Assembly: GCF_009862785.1 (NCBI RefSeq) | Contig: NZ_WWHU01000001.1 | Coordinates: 3,286,001 to 3,350,000, forward strand | Length of the DNA: 64,000 nucleotides | Origin: Gordonia sp. SID5947 | GTDB lineage: Bacteria > Actinomycetota > Actinomycetes > Mycobacteriales > Mycobacteriaceae | Direction: 5' to 3' | Shown: piece by piece, positions 43,283 through 51,098 of the stretch | How the letters are laid out: every line of letters starts with the position of its first letter | How positions within the stretch are numbered: the first letter of the stretch is position 1 | Position numbers and translations under genes: made by a program | Notes under the pieces: model-generated | Seen by the model: the letters and a program-made list of their open reading frames with translations, nothing else | The model's database searches: none | What the model was told of the DNA's origin: nothing

Positions 43283-44127
43283 GCCGTCCCGGCCGCCACC
43301 CGGTCGAGGATCGCGGACGCGACCTCGGCCGGCCGATTCTCCGGCAACCAGTGGTCGGCGCCGTTGATCACCCGGAATTCATAGGGAGCATCCACCCAGC
43401 CGGCGGTCATCTCCGCGCCTGTGCGGCCGAGCGCGAAATCGCCGTCGCTCCACAGGTATGTGGTCGGGACGACGATCTTCGGAAACCGTCGGTCCTTGCG
43501 CGTCCAGAAGGGCATTCCGCGATACCAGTTCAACGCCCCGGTCAACGCCCCCGACGCGACGATGTCGTCGTAGAGACGCCCGGCGAACGGTTCCGGCAAC
43601 CCGATGCGCTTCCCGCCACCTGACGAGGGCCGAAGCATCCTGGACAGCAACAGTTCCGGGATCTTCGGCAGATTGAAGAACGCCATGTACCAGGACCGCA
43701 GAAGCTGTCCGCGCGGCATCGCTCGTACGAAGGCGGCGGGGTGCGGCACCGACAACGCCGTGAGCGTGCGGATCCGATCGGGATGTTCACCCGCCACCGT
43801 CCAGGCCGCCGCGGCGCCCCAGTCATGTCCGACGAGATGCACCTGATCCACCCCCAGCGCATCGATCAGTGTCACCACATCGCCGACCAGTTCGCCCATA
43901 CGGTAGTCACGGCGAGCGGGCGGCCGTGCTCGCGGGGAGTAGCCACGCTGATCCGGGGCGATCGTCCGAAACCCGTTGTCGTGCAACATCGGTGTGACCA
44001 AGTCCCAGGCAGTCGCGCGCTGCGGGAAACCATGGAGCAAGACGATCGGCGTGCCGTCGATCGGTCCGCTGTCGATCACGTCGAACACGTAGGGGCCGTT
44101 GGCGAACTCGGTGAGTCGGTCTGTCAT
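43279..44127 (-). CDS. Alpha/beta hydrolase, epoxide-hydrolase-like
   Basis: ATG 44127 follows GGGAAGG at 10 bases. The 282-residue product has the oxyanion motif LLHGFPQRATAWD, nucleophile Asp in VHLVGHDWGAAAAW, acid region YLWSDGDFALG and catalytic His in NGADHWLPENRP. Asp as nucleophile points to the epoxide hydrolase/haloalkane dehalogenase branch rather than esterases. No signal peptide. Physiological substrate unknown. Confidence 0.88.
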   Translation of the reverse strand: MTDRLTEFANGPYVFDVIDSGPIDGTPIVLLHGFPQRATAWDLVTPMLHDNGFRTIAPDQRGYSPRARPPARRDYRMGELVGDVVTLIDALGVDQVHLVGHDWGAAAAWTVAGEHPDRIRTLTALSVPHPAAFVRAMPRGQLLRSWYMAFFNLPKIPELLLSRMLRPSSGGGKRIGLPEPFAGRLYDDIVASGALTGALNWYRGMPFWTRKDRRFPKIVVPTTYLWSDGDFALGRTGAEMTAGWVDAPYEFRVINGADHWLPENRPAEVASAILDRVAAGTA

Positions 44128-44246
44128 CGTTGGCATCCTTCCCGGCGGATGACCCCGACAGTACCTTGCCTGCGCCACCCGACAGCGCGGGAAGCCGCCC
44201 ACCCCTGCAGGGTGAGCGGCTCTCCTCGCGGCCCGTATCAGTAGAG

Positions 44247-44279
44247 GTTCGCGGTCAGTTGATGTTCGCGGTCAGTTGA
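44247..44279. repeat. 17-base tandem duplication across the GT39 stop codon
   Basis: GTTCGCGGTCAGTTGA occurs at 44247-44262 and again at 44264-44279, a period of 17 bases. The second copy contains the TGA stop of the glycosyltransferase gene on the reverse strand, so the duplication supplies an extra stop in the trailer. Confidence 0.85.
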
Positions 44280-46344
44280 GCTTGTACACCGTGGTGCCGC
44301 CGACCGTGGTCGCGGTGTAGTTCTGCGCGACCCACGTGCTGATCTCGGAGTTGCCACCGGGGCCACCCTGGCCGCCGCCGATGTAGTAACCGATCTTTCC
44401 TGCCTTCACGTAGTCGATGAACTGCTGAAGCGTCGGAGCGGGATCACCGCTCCATCCACCGATCGCCATCACCGCTGTACCCGTGGCGATTTCGATACCG
44501 GAGGCAGACTGCGAACCGTTGGTGGCCGCCGACCACGTCGCGCCCGAGGACTTCAGCAAGGAGACGAGTTCGGTGTTCGACGAGACGTCGCCGCCCATGC
44601 CGCCACCCATGCCCGCACGACCGGACCGGCCCTGACCCTGGCCCTTGCCGCCGGCGGCCGTTGGCCCGTTCTGCGTCTGACCGTTCTGCGTCTGACCGTT
44701 CTGAGTCTGCCCGTTCTGAGCCTGCCCGTTCATCGACGGGGGTGTACCGCCGCCGGGACCGCCCATGCCGCCACTCTCCATGGCGGTGTTGACCGCGGTG
44801 GGGATGGAACCGTTGTGTGCGGTCGCGGCTGTCGCGATCGCGAACCCGACGCTACCGCCGGCTCCGGCGAGGGCACCGATGATCACGGCGCCCGCCACGG
44901 CCTTTCGCCAGGCCATCACGCTGCCCACCAGCAGCGCCGCCACACTGATCGCCGCCAGCGCACCGATCAGCCACCGGCACCACACCGGCCCGAAGTCGTT
45001 GCGGTTCAGCAGGACTATCGACCACCAGCCGGCAAGACCGATCATCGCTGCCAGCGCGATGCGGCCGTCCCAGTGATCCCTTCGCCGCCAGGCGAACACA
45101 CCACCCATGCCGACCATCGCACCGATCGCGGGTGCCAGAGCCACTGTGTAGTAGGGGTGAATCGTGCCGCTCATGAAGCTGAAGATCAGTCCGGTGATGA
45201 CGAGCCAGCCTCCCCAGGCCACCACGGCGCCTCCCTCGACACGGCTGATCCCGTCGGTGAAGCGGAAGATCGGGAAGCTACGCAGCCCGAGGTAGATCGC
45301 GAACCCGAGCGCGAGCAGGGCCACCGGCAGCAACCATGAGATCTCGTTGCCCATCTCCGAGCTGAACAGTCGGTTGAGGCCCGTGGAACCGCCGAACGAA
45401 CCGCCGGCCTGGCCTCCACCGGGTCCCCCGCCACCGCCGGCACCTCCGCCTCCGCTGATGCGGCCGACCCCGTTGTAGCCCCACACCAGGTCCATGAAGG
45501 TGTTGTCTGTTGAGCCACCGATGTACGGGCGCGCCGAGGCCGGCACGAGAATGGTGGCCACCACGAACCATCCCGCCGACACGATGAGCGCGACGGTTGC
45601 ACCGATCAAGTGGCCGATCCGCTTGAGCCAACCGTTGTCGGCGAACATCAGGTACGCCAGCCCGAACGCGGGCAACACCAGCAGGCCCTGCAGCATCTTG
45701 GTGAGGAACGCGAAGCCCAGTGCCACTCCGACCAGCGCGAGCCAGCGGCCCGAATTGGTCGCGATGGCGCGGGTCAACGCGTAACCCGCAGCCACCATCA
45801 GCAGGACGAGCAGTGCGTCGGGGTTGTTGAACCGGAACATGAGCGCCGCGGCCGGGGTGAACGCGAGCACGGCGCCCGCGATGAGACCTGCGGCGGTGCC
45901 GTGGCGCGGGTCGGCGAAGGTTCGCCGCATCGCGCAGTAGAGCAGCGCGACCGCGGCCACACCCATCAGTGCCTGCGGAACCAGTACCGCCCAGCTGTTC
46001 ATCCCGAACACCCGTACCGACAGCCCGGTCACCCATAGCGACGCCGGCGGCTTGTCCACCGTGATGAAGTTCGCCGAGTCGAGGGATCCGAAGAACCATG
46101 CCGTCCAGCTCTGCGAGCCCGCCTGAGCCGCCGCCGCGTAGAAGGTGTTGGCATATCCGCTGGCTGCCAGGTTCCAGAAGTAGAGCACCGCCGTGGTCAC
46201 CAGAAGCCCGGTGAGTGCGAGCGGACTCCAGCGCACGGCGTGTTTGTGCGTCGGCATCTCGCCGGCCTGGCGGCCGTGGCGGCCGGTCGGGGGTGGCGGT
46301 TCGCCGGGCGGCGTGGCGCCCGGGCGGGCCAGCACTGTGGTCAT
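44272..46344 (-). CDS. GT39-family membrane glycosyltransferase (ArnT/PMT type)
   Basis: GGAGGACCC precedes the ATG. The 690-residue product has about 11-12 membrane helices and the GT39 first-loop signature FITVDKPPASLWVTG with the catalytic Asp, then AALMFRFNNPDALL. The C-terminal third is extracytoplasmic, with Gly-rich runs and the repeat QNGQTQNGQTQNGQT, and a final folded piece (DYVKAGKIGYYIGGGQGG). It probably moves a polyprenyl-linked sugar onto wall or protein acceptors. The Gln/Asn repeat is encoded by near-identical 15-base DNA units (about 44672-44730). Confidence 0.85.
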   Translation of the reverse strand: MTTVLARPGATPPGEPPPPTGRHGRQAGEMPTHKHAVRWSPLALTGLLVTTAVLYFWNLAASGYANTFYAAAAQAGSQSWTAWFFGSLDSANFITVDKPPASLWVTGLSVRVFGMNSWAVLVPQALMGVAAVALLYCAMRRTFADPRHGTAAGLIAGAVLAFTPAAALMFRFNNPDALLVLLMVAAGYALTRAIATNSGRWLALVGVALGFAFLTKMLQGLLVLPAFGLAYLMFADNGWLKRIGHLIGATVALIVSAGWFVVATILVPASARPYIGGSTDNTFMDLVWGYNGVGRISGGGGAGGGGGPGGGQAGGSFGGSTGLNRLFSSEMGNEISWLLPVALLALGFAIYLGLRSFPIFRFTDGISRVEGGAVVAWGGWLVITGLIFSFMSGTIHPYYTVALAPAIGAMVGMGGVFAWRRRDHWDGRIALAAMIGLAGWWSIVLLNRNDFGPVWCRWLIGALAAISVAALLVGSVMAWRKAVAGAVIIGALAGAGGSVGFAIATAATAHNGSIPTAVNTAMESGGMGGPGGGTPPSMNGQAQNGQTQNGQTQNGQTQNGPTAAGGKGQGQGRSGRAGMGGGMGGDVSSNTELVSLLKSSGATWSAATNGSQSASGIEIATGTAVMAIGGWSGDPAPTLQQFIDYVKAGKIGYYIGGGQGGPGGNSEISTWVAQNYTATTVGGTTVYKLN

Positions 46345-46564
46345 GGGTCCTCCTGTGTCGGATGTGTTGATCCCACAGTGGGGCCCGGGACTCTCTCCAG
46401 GCTGGACGGTGACTGGGAGAACCCTGTGAGGGTCGGCCAGCCGTCGCGGTCTGTCACGTCAGTCACAGAAATGACCGCATGCACCATCGTTGCTCGCCAT
46501 TCCGACGTTTTCGGCCGATGCTGGGAGAAGGTCCCGTTTCAGAACATCGCATGGGAGGACGACG

Positions 46565-47125
46565 TTGCGGTACGCGCTCGGCTCGATCAGCAGTCGGATG
46601 CCGTGGTCGTCCAACCCGCTCCTACGGCGTGGCGACCGGGTGGTCGGCGTCGCGGGTCTCGTGGCCGCGGTGCTCGCCGTCCTCGCGCTCCCACTCGCCG
46701 TGCTGGCTGCCAGTGCGACGTACGACCAGGTGGCCGCGCGTGCCGAATCGACCACATCGGTGTCCGCACAGGTGGTGGATGTCCTGCCCGCCGAGCCCAC
46801 CGCCTTGAACACCGGCGCCACCGTCAAGTGGATGGACCATGGCGTGGCCCGCACCGACACCGCGTCCGTCCCGTCGACGACGAGGCCAGGGACGACGACG
46901 ATCGTCTGGACGGATGCCTCCGGCAACGTGGTGCCCCAGCCGCCGGACCGGCTGGGACGAATCGTCGGCGCGGGTGCGGTCGCGGTGTTCGGATGGCTCA
47001 CGGTCGCCGCGGTCATGCTGGCCTCCGTGCGCATGCTCAGCCTGCGAGTCGCTCGTCGCCATACCGATCGCTGGGACCTCGAGTGGCGACTCGCAAGCGC
47101 TGCGGACGGCTGGGCGTCCCGCTGA
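46565..47125 (+). CDS. Rv1733c-like two-helix membrane protein
   Basis: TTG 46565 has GGGAGG 6 bases upstream; an ATG at 46490 is in frame but has no site. The 186-residue product opens with SSNPLLRRGDRVVG, typical of the Rv1733c family. A membrane helix follows (VAAVLAVLALPLAVLAA), then an extracytoplasmic domain, a second helix (VAVFGWLTVAAVMLASV) and a basic end. Rv1733c is a dormancy-regulon antigen; its function is unknown. It converges on gabD2, matching the neighbourhood Rv1731/Rv1733c. Confidence 0.82.
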   Translation: MRYALGSISSRMPWSSNPLLRRGDRVVGVAGLVAAVLAVLALPLAVLAASATYDQVAARAESTTSVSAQVVDVLPAEPTALNTGATVKWMDHGVARTDTASVPSTTRPGTTTIVWTDASGNVVPQPPDRLGRIVGAGAVAVFGWLTVAAVMLASVRMLSLRVARRHTDRWDLEWRLASAADGWASR

Positions 47126-47150
47126 ACTGCGCCGCCCCCTCCCCGAGTCT

Positions 47151-47187
47151 GTAGCAATAGACCGCGAATACCGCGATCTATTGCTAC
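47151..47187. terminator. Bidirectional hairpin between the Rv1733c-like gene and gabD2
   Basis: GTAGCAATAGA (47151-47161) pairs perfectly with TCTATTGCTAC (47177-47187). After one mismatch an inner CGCG/CGCG closes on a 5-base loop. It is 26 bases after one stop and 14 bases from the other, serving both converging genes. Confidence 0.85.
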
Positions 47188-47200
47188 GAAACCGGCGTTG

Positions 47201-48754
47201 CTACCGCCCGGGAAGGTACTTCAGAGCGCGGACGGCGTACGGCGTCACCGCCCGGTAGACGCCCTGCGGGATGCCGGGCGCGCGGTCTATGCCGATGAAA
47301 CGCTGCTCGGCCACGGTCTGCGGCTCGGTGTACTTGAGCAGCCCCTCCTCGCCGTGTCGACGGCCCACACCCGAGATCCCCATGCCTCCCATGGGCGCGG
47401 CGGTCGAGGCCCAGGCCGCGGCGTAGCCCTCGTTGATGTTCACCGTGCCGGCGCGCAACCGGTCGGCGATCTCGTTGGCCTCGGCGCTGCTCCCCGCGAA
47501 GACGCTGGCGTTGAGGCCGTACGCGGTGTCGTTTGCCGACTTGATCGCCTCGTCGGTGGAATCGACCGGGTAGATCGACACGACGGGCCCGAACGTCTCG
47601 TCGGCGTAGCAGGTCATCCCATCGGTGACGTCGGTGAGCACCGTGGGCTCGAAGAAGAACGGGCCCAGATCCGCTCGGCGACGACCTCCCGCGAGTACCT
47701 TCGCTCCCTTCGAGACGGCGTCCTGCACATGGGCTTCGGCCGTGTCGATCTGCGCGGCGGAGGCGAGGGAGCCCATGTCGGCGACGAAATCGTAGGTGGC
47801 ATCCAGCTTCATCGCGGCGACATGTGCGGCGAACTTCTCGGTGAACTCCTCGGCGATCGCCTTGTCCACGTAGAGCCGTTCGATGGAGATGCAGAGCTGA
47901 CCCGAGTTGGAGAAGCACGCGCGCGCAGCGCCCTCGACCGCCCGGTCGATGTTGGCCTTGGCGGTGACGATCATCGGGTTCTTGCCGCCGAGTTCCGCGG
48001 AGAAGCCGATGAGCCGTCTTCCGGCCTGCTCGGCGAGGGTGGCGCCGGTCGCCGAGGACCCGGTGAACATCACGTAGTCGGTGGTGGCCACAATCGCCTG
48101 CCCGACAACACTTCCCGGCCCCGGGACCACAGCGAACAGCTCCCGTGGCAGGCCTGCCTCGTACAGCAGTTCTGCGAGTGCCAATGCGCAATAAGGGGTT
48201 TGGCTGTCGGGCTTGATCACCACACCGTTGCCGGCCAGCAAGGCGGCCACCGCATCCGATACCGCCAGGGTGAGCGGATAGTTCCACGGGCTGATCACAC
48301 CGACAACGCCCTTGGGCTGGTAGCGAACCCGGACGCTCGTCGCGCCGGGCAGCATGCCCTTCACCTTGTGATCGGCGAGGGTCTTGGGGCCCGTCGTCGC
48401 GTAGTACCGAGCGGTGAGCGCGACGTCGATGACCTCTTCCTGTGCATAGATCCGCGCCTTGCCGGTCTCCGCTTGTGCGATGTCCATGAGCTCGGCTGCA
48501 TGGGAGTGGACGAGTTCGGAGAACGCGGCCAGCACCTCGGCCCGCTGCTCGGCGCTGCGCTGAGCCCAGCCCTCCTGCGCGGCGCGCGCTCGAGCGACCG
48601 CCGTCTCCAGATCCTCCGCGGTACCGACCGGGATGGTCGTCATCTCCACACCACTGAACGCCTCGAGGACCGGGCGGGTGGGTCGCGCTGCCGCGTCGTC
48701 GATGGCCACCAGCGCGGCCAGCCGACGGAAGTATTCGGGTGTGGGCTTCGGCAT
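47201..48754 (-). CDS. gabD2: Succinate-semialdehyde dehydrogenase GabD2
   Basis: ATG 48754 has GAGGAA 7 bases upstream and gives 517 residues, the GabD2 length. ALDH motifs are clear: PWNYPLTLAVSDAVAALLAG, nucleotide site TGSSATG, catalytic Glu in AELGGKNPMIV, and catalytic Cys in the ARACFSNSGQLCISIERL block. It oxidises succinic semialdehyde to succinate with NADP+, linking GABA and 2-oxoglutarate metabolism to the TCA cycle. The RraA-like gene ends 10 bases before it. Confidence 0.92.
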   Translation of the reverse strand: MPKPTPEYFRRLAALVAIDDAAARPTRPVLEAFSGVEMTTIPVGTAEDLETAVARARAAQEGWAQRSAEQRAEVLAAFSELVHSHAAELMDIAQAETGKARIYAQEEVIDVALTARYYATTGPKTLADHKVKGMLPGATSVRVRYQPKGVVGVISPWNYPLTLAVSDAVAALLAGNGVVIKPDSQTPYCALALAELLYEAGLPRELFAVVPGPGSVVGQAIVATTDYVMFTGSSATGATLAEQAGRRLIGFSAELGGKNPMIVTAKANIDRAVEGAARACFSNSGQLCISIERLYVDKAIAEEFTEKFAAHVAAMKLDATYDFVADMGSLASAAQIDTAEAHVQDAVSKGAKVLAGGRRRADLGPFFFEPTVLTDVTDGMTCYADETFGPVVSIYPVDSTDEAIKSANDTAYGLNASVFAGSSAEANEIADRLRAGTVNINEGYAAAWASTAAPMGGMGISGVGRRHGEEGLLKYTEPQTVAEQRFIGIDRAPGIPQGVYRAVTPYAVRALKYLPGR

Positions 48755-48764
48755 GGTCGGTTCC

Positions 48765-49358
48765 TCAGCTCTCGGTGTCGGCGGTGTCGGTGTCGGCGGT
48801 GTCGGTGTCGGCCGCCTCGGTGTCGGTGTCGGCCGCCTCGGTGTCGGCCGTGGCGACCGCTTCGTCGTCGGTCTGCGCGCCCGCGACGATGACGATGCCG
48901 TCGTCGTCGGAGTAGACGATGTCGCCTGCGTTGAATGTCTCGCCACCGATTGTCAGCGGGATGTCGCGATCACCGACGCCGGTCTTGGTGGACTTGCGCG
49001 GGTTGGTTCCCAGTGCCTTGACACCGATCTCCATCTCGCCGATCGCCTTGGCGTCGCGGATGGCGCCGTTGACGATGATCCCGGCCCAGCCGTTGGATCG
49101 TCCGAGTTCGGCGATGATGTCTCCGACCAGTGCCGTGTGCACCGACTCTGCACCGTCGACGACGAGCACGCCGTCGGGGTTGGGCTCGGAGAGGATCGAT
49201 TTGAGCAGCGCGTTGTCCTGGAAGCACTTGACCGTGGTCACCCGGCCCACGAATTCACGGCGTCCGCCGTACTGGGTGAACTGGGTGTCGCAGCTCCGGA
49301 CGAGGTCGCCGATCTCATCGACGAGGTCGGCGGTCGGGGTGAAGGTCAGGTCGCTCAT
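48765..49358 (-). CDS. RraA-like protein with an acidic repeat tail
   Basis: From ATG 49358 the product has 197 residues. The first ~160 form the RraA/HMG-aldolase fold ([54 protein letters not shown]). The R-D is present but the x-x-Glu/Asp expected of class II aldolases is lost (RDAKA), favouring the RNase-regulator-like branch. The tail is a run of (A)DTEAADTDT units encoded by GGTGTCGGC-type DNA repeats (48770-48850), an addition I do not know from other RraA proteins. An earlier ATG (49391) falls in an inverted repeat. Confidence 0.85.
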   Translation of the reverse strand: MSDLTFTPTADLVDEIGDLVRSCDTQFTQYGGRREFVGRVTTVKCFQDNALLKSILSEPNPDGVLVVDGAESVHTALVGDIIAELGRSNGWAGIIVNGAIRDAKAIGEMEIGVKALGTNPRKSTKTGVGDRDIPLTIGGETFNAGDIVYSDDDGIVIVAGAQTDDEAVATADTEAADTDTEAADTDTADTDTADTES

Positions 49359-49370
49359 GGCCAATAGTTT

Positions 49371-49393
49371 AGGTGTTACCAGGTGCAACACCT
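49371..49393. promoter_or_regulatory. Inverted repeat in the rraA-MBL divergent spacer
   Basis: AGGTGTT (49371-49377) and AACACCT (49387-49393) form a perfect 7-base inverted repeat with a 9-base spacer. It lies 12 bases before the rraA-like start and about 100 bases before the MBL gene. Position suits an operator or an rraA leader hairpin. Confidence 0.45.
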
Positions 49394-49493
49394 ATAGGTG
49401 GTGGTGCGATGCCTCGTCAGCGAACACGTGGCCCGCATAGGGTGGGCGGTGCCCGGTTCGCCACCGCACCCACAAAGGCTGCAGGAGATCCCG

Positions 49494-50486
49494 ATGTCGA
49501 ACGATGATCCCACTGGTCCCGACGATATCGGTGTCGTCGAGATCGCCGGCGCTGCCGCTCGCTTCGCCCGTGGCCTGGTACGACCGCGACCGGTGGACCG
49601 ACGCCTGCTCGCCTCGATCGAGGATCGCGGGCTGCCGGCAGGCGACGTGACGGTCACGGTTCGGGCGCTGCCACAGGTGGTCCGGCGCGTACCGGCGGTC
49701 GGTGTCGTGGAAGGTGCGGGTCTCGGGTTGCTGCCCAACGCGATGACGACCTATGTGGTCGAGCATCCCGATGCCACCTTCCTGGTCGACCCCGGCTATT
49801 GCCGTGACGCACCGTCGCGGGCCATCGCCGAACTCCCATGGCTGGCCCGTCTGCTGGTGACCCCGCCTGCCGACACGATCAGCTCCGCGGACGGGCTCCT
49901 GGCACACCCGCCGACGCGCCCACCGGATTTCGCGCTGCCGACGCACGCGCACTGGGATCACGTCTGCGGACTGCTCGATCTGCCCGATCTCCCCGTCCGG
50001 CTGCGCACCACCGAACGACAGTGGGCTCTCGACGGCGCGCACGCACCTGCGGGCGGCGTGCGCTCGTCGTTGAGCGACGGCCGTCCGATCATCGATTACG
50101 ACCTCGACGGCCCGCCGGTCGCGACGTTCACCGCGAGCCATGACCTCTTCGGTGACGGCTCCGTGATCGTCGTCGACCTCGCCGGGCACACTCCGGGCAG
50201 CGTCGGCGTGCTGGCCCGGACGACCACACGCTGGGTGCTGTTGGCCGGAGACGCCGCATGGCACACCGAACAGGTCCAACGGGTACGCCAGAAGCCTGCG
50301 ATTCCCGGCGAGTTCGCAGACGAGGATCGCGATGCAGCGTTCGCCACCCTGCACCGGCTACACCTCGCCCGTCACCGGGTGCATGTGGTGCCCACTCACG
50401 ACGCCGATGCCTCGGGTCATCTCTGCGACGGCCGGTTCTCGCAGACCAGATCCGTCGACGACTTCAGATACGGCGGACTCGAGTAG
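49494..50486 (+). CDS. MBL-fold metallohydrolase
   Basis: ATG 49494 follows CAGGAG at 7 bases. The 330-residue product has the zinc motif THAHWDHVCGL (HxHxDH), a DLAGHTPGSVGVL strand with a further His, LLAGDAAWHTEQV with the bridging Asp, and VVPTHDADA with the last His. All five usual metal ligands seem present. Residues 1-60 are a helical extension. The substrate is unknown. Its 3' end overlaps the converging secreted-protein gene by 70 bases. Confidence 0.88.
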   Translation: MSNDDPTGPDDIGVVEIAGAAARFARGLVRPRPVDRRLLASIEDRGLPAGDVTVTVRALPQVVRRVPAVGVVEGAGLGLLPNAMTTYVVEHPDATFLVDPGYCRDAPSRAIAELPWLARLLVTPPADTISSADGLLAHPPTRPPDFALPTHAHWDHVCGLLDLPDLPVRLRTTERQWALDGAHAPAGGVRSSLSDGRPIIDYDLDGPPVATFTASHDLFGDGSVIVVDLAGHTPGSVGVLARTTTRWVLLAGDAAWHTEQVQRVRQKPAIPGEFADEDRDAAFATLHRLHLARHRVHVVPTHDADASGHLCDGRFSQTRSVDDFRYGGLE

Positions 50487-50926
50487 GGCTGCACGATGGC
50501 CGACACCCACTTCTTGGCCATCGGCGACCACACCGGATCCTTCCGGACGCCCATCGCGAAGCAACCGCCCCGACGCACCAACAGATCCAGACCGGTATCG
50601 GACCGGAGCCATGCACCGACGCCGGCGAACGGGAGATGTGAGTCGGCAAACGGCGGCACCAGCCCGGATGCATTGATCGCCCTGGTCTGAGCGGCGTTGA
50701 ACAGCGTGTTGTACTCCATCCAGACGCCGGCCTGTGGCCAGTATCTGTTCCGATAGATCGCCGGAAACGAGTCCCAACTACCTCCGGCCTGGACCCGCAT
50801 TCCCGAGAGCACAGCGCCCGCCTCGCCCGGTCGCGCGGCCGGCGAGGCAGATGCAACCGAACCCAATCCCGCCACCAACCCGGCTGCCACGAGGAACGTC
50901 ACCAACAGTCGAACCACTGATCTCAT
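50417..50926 (-). CDS. Secreted protein of unknown function, 169 aa
   Basis: ATG 50926 has GAGGAC 8 bases upstream. The product has a Sec signal peptide (RSVVRLLVTFLVAAGLVAGL, cleavage probably after ASA near residue 30) and a mature domain with two Cys (GGCFAMG, LVCENR) likely joined by a disulfide. WDSFPAIYRNRYWPQAG and WLRSDTGLDLLVRRGG are the most distinctive stretches. I do not recognise the family. It overlaps the MBL gene tail to tail by 70 bases. Confidence 0.75.
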   Translation of the reverse strand: MRSVVRLLVTFLVAAGLVAGLGSVASASPAARPGEAGAVLSGMRVQAGGSWDSFPAIYRNRYWPQAGVWMEYNTLFNAAQTRAINASGLVPPFADSHLPFAGVGAWLRSDTGLDLLVRRGGCFAMGVRKDPVWSPMAKKWVSAIVQPYSSPPYLKSSTDLVCENRPSQR

Positions 50927-51098
50927 GAGCGTGTCCTCTCGCGCGCACATCCGGCGACCTCCGTTGGTGGCGGAGATCTGCCCGCATGGCCGTCCGACAG
51001 TTCAGCTCAACAAACACTATTTGAGATCGCGGACACAATGCCGATTGTGCCAGGCCTCGCCTGTTTGCGCAGGCTCATCGCGCGGACCCCTACGGGTC

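Noticed and set aside
48755..48946. Extended N-terminus of GabD2
   Set aside because: It is the other-frame reading of the RraA-like repeat tail; GabD2 length and the ribosome site support ATG 48754.
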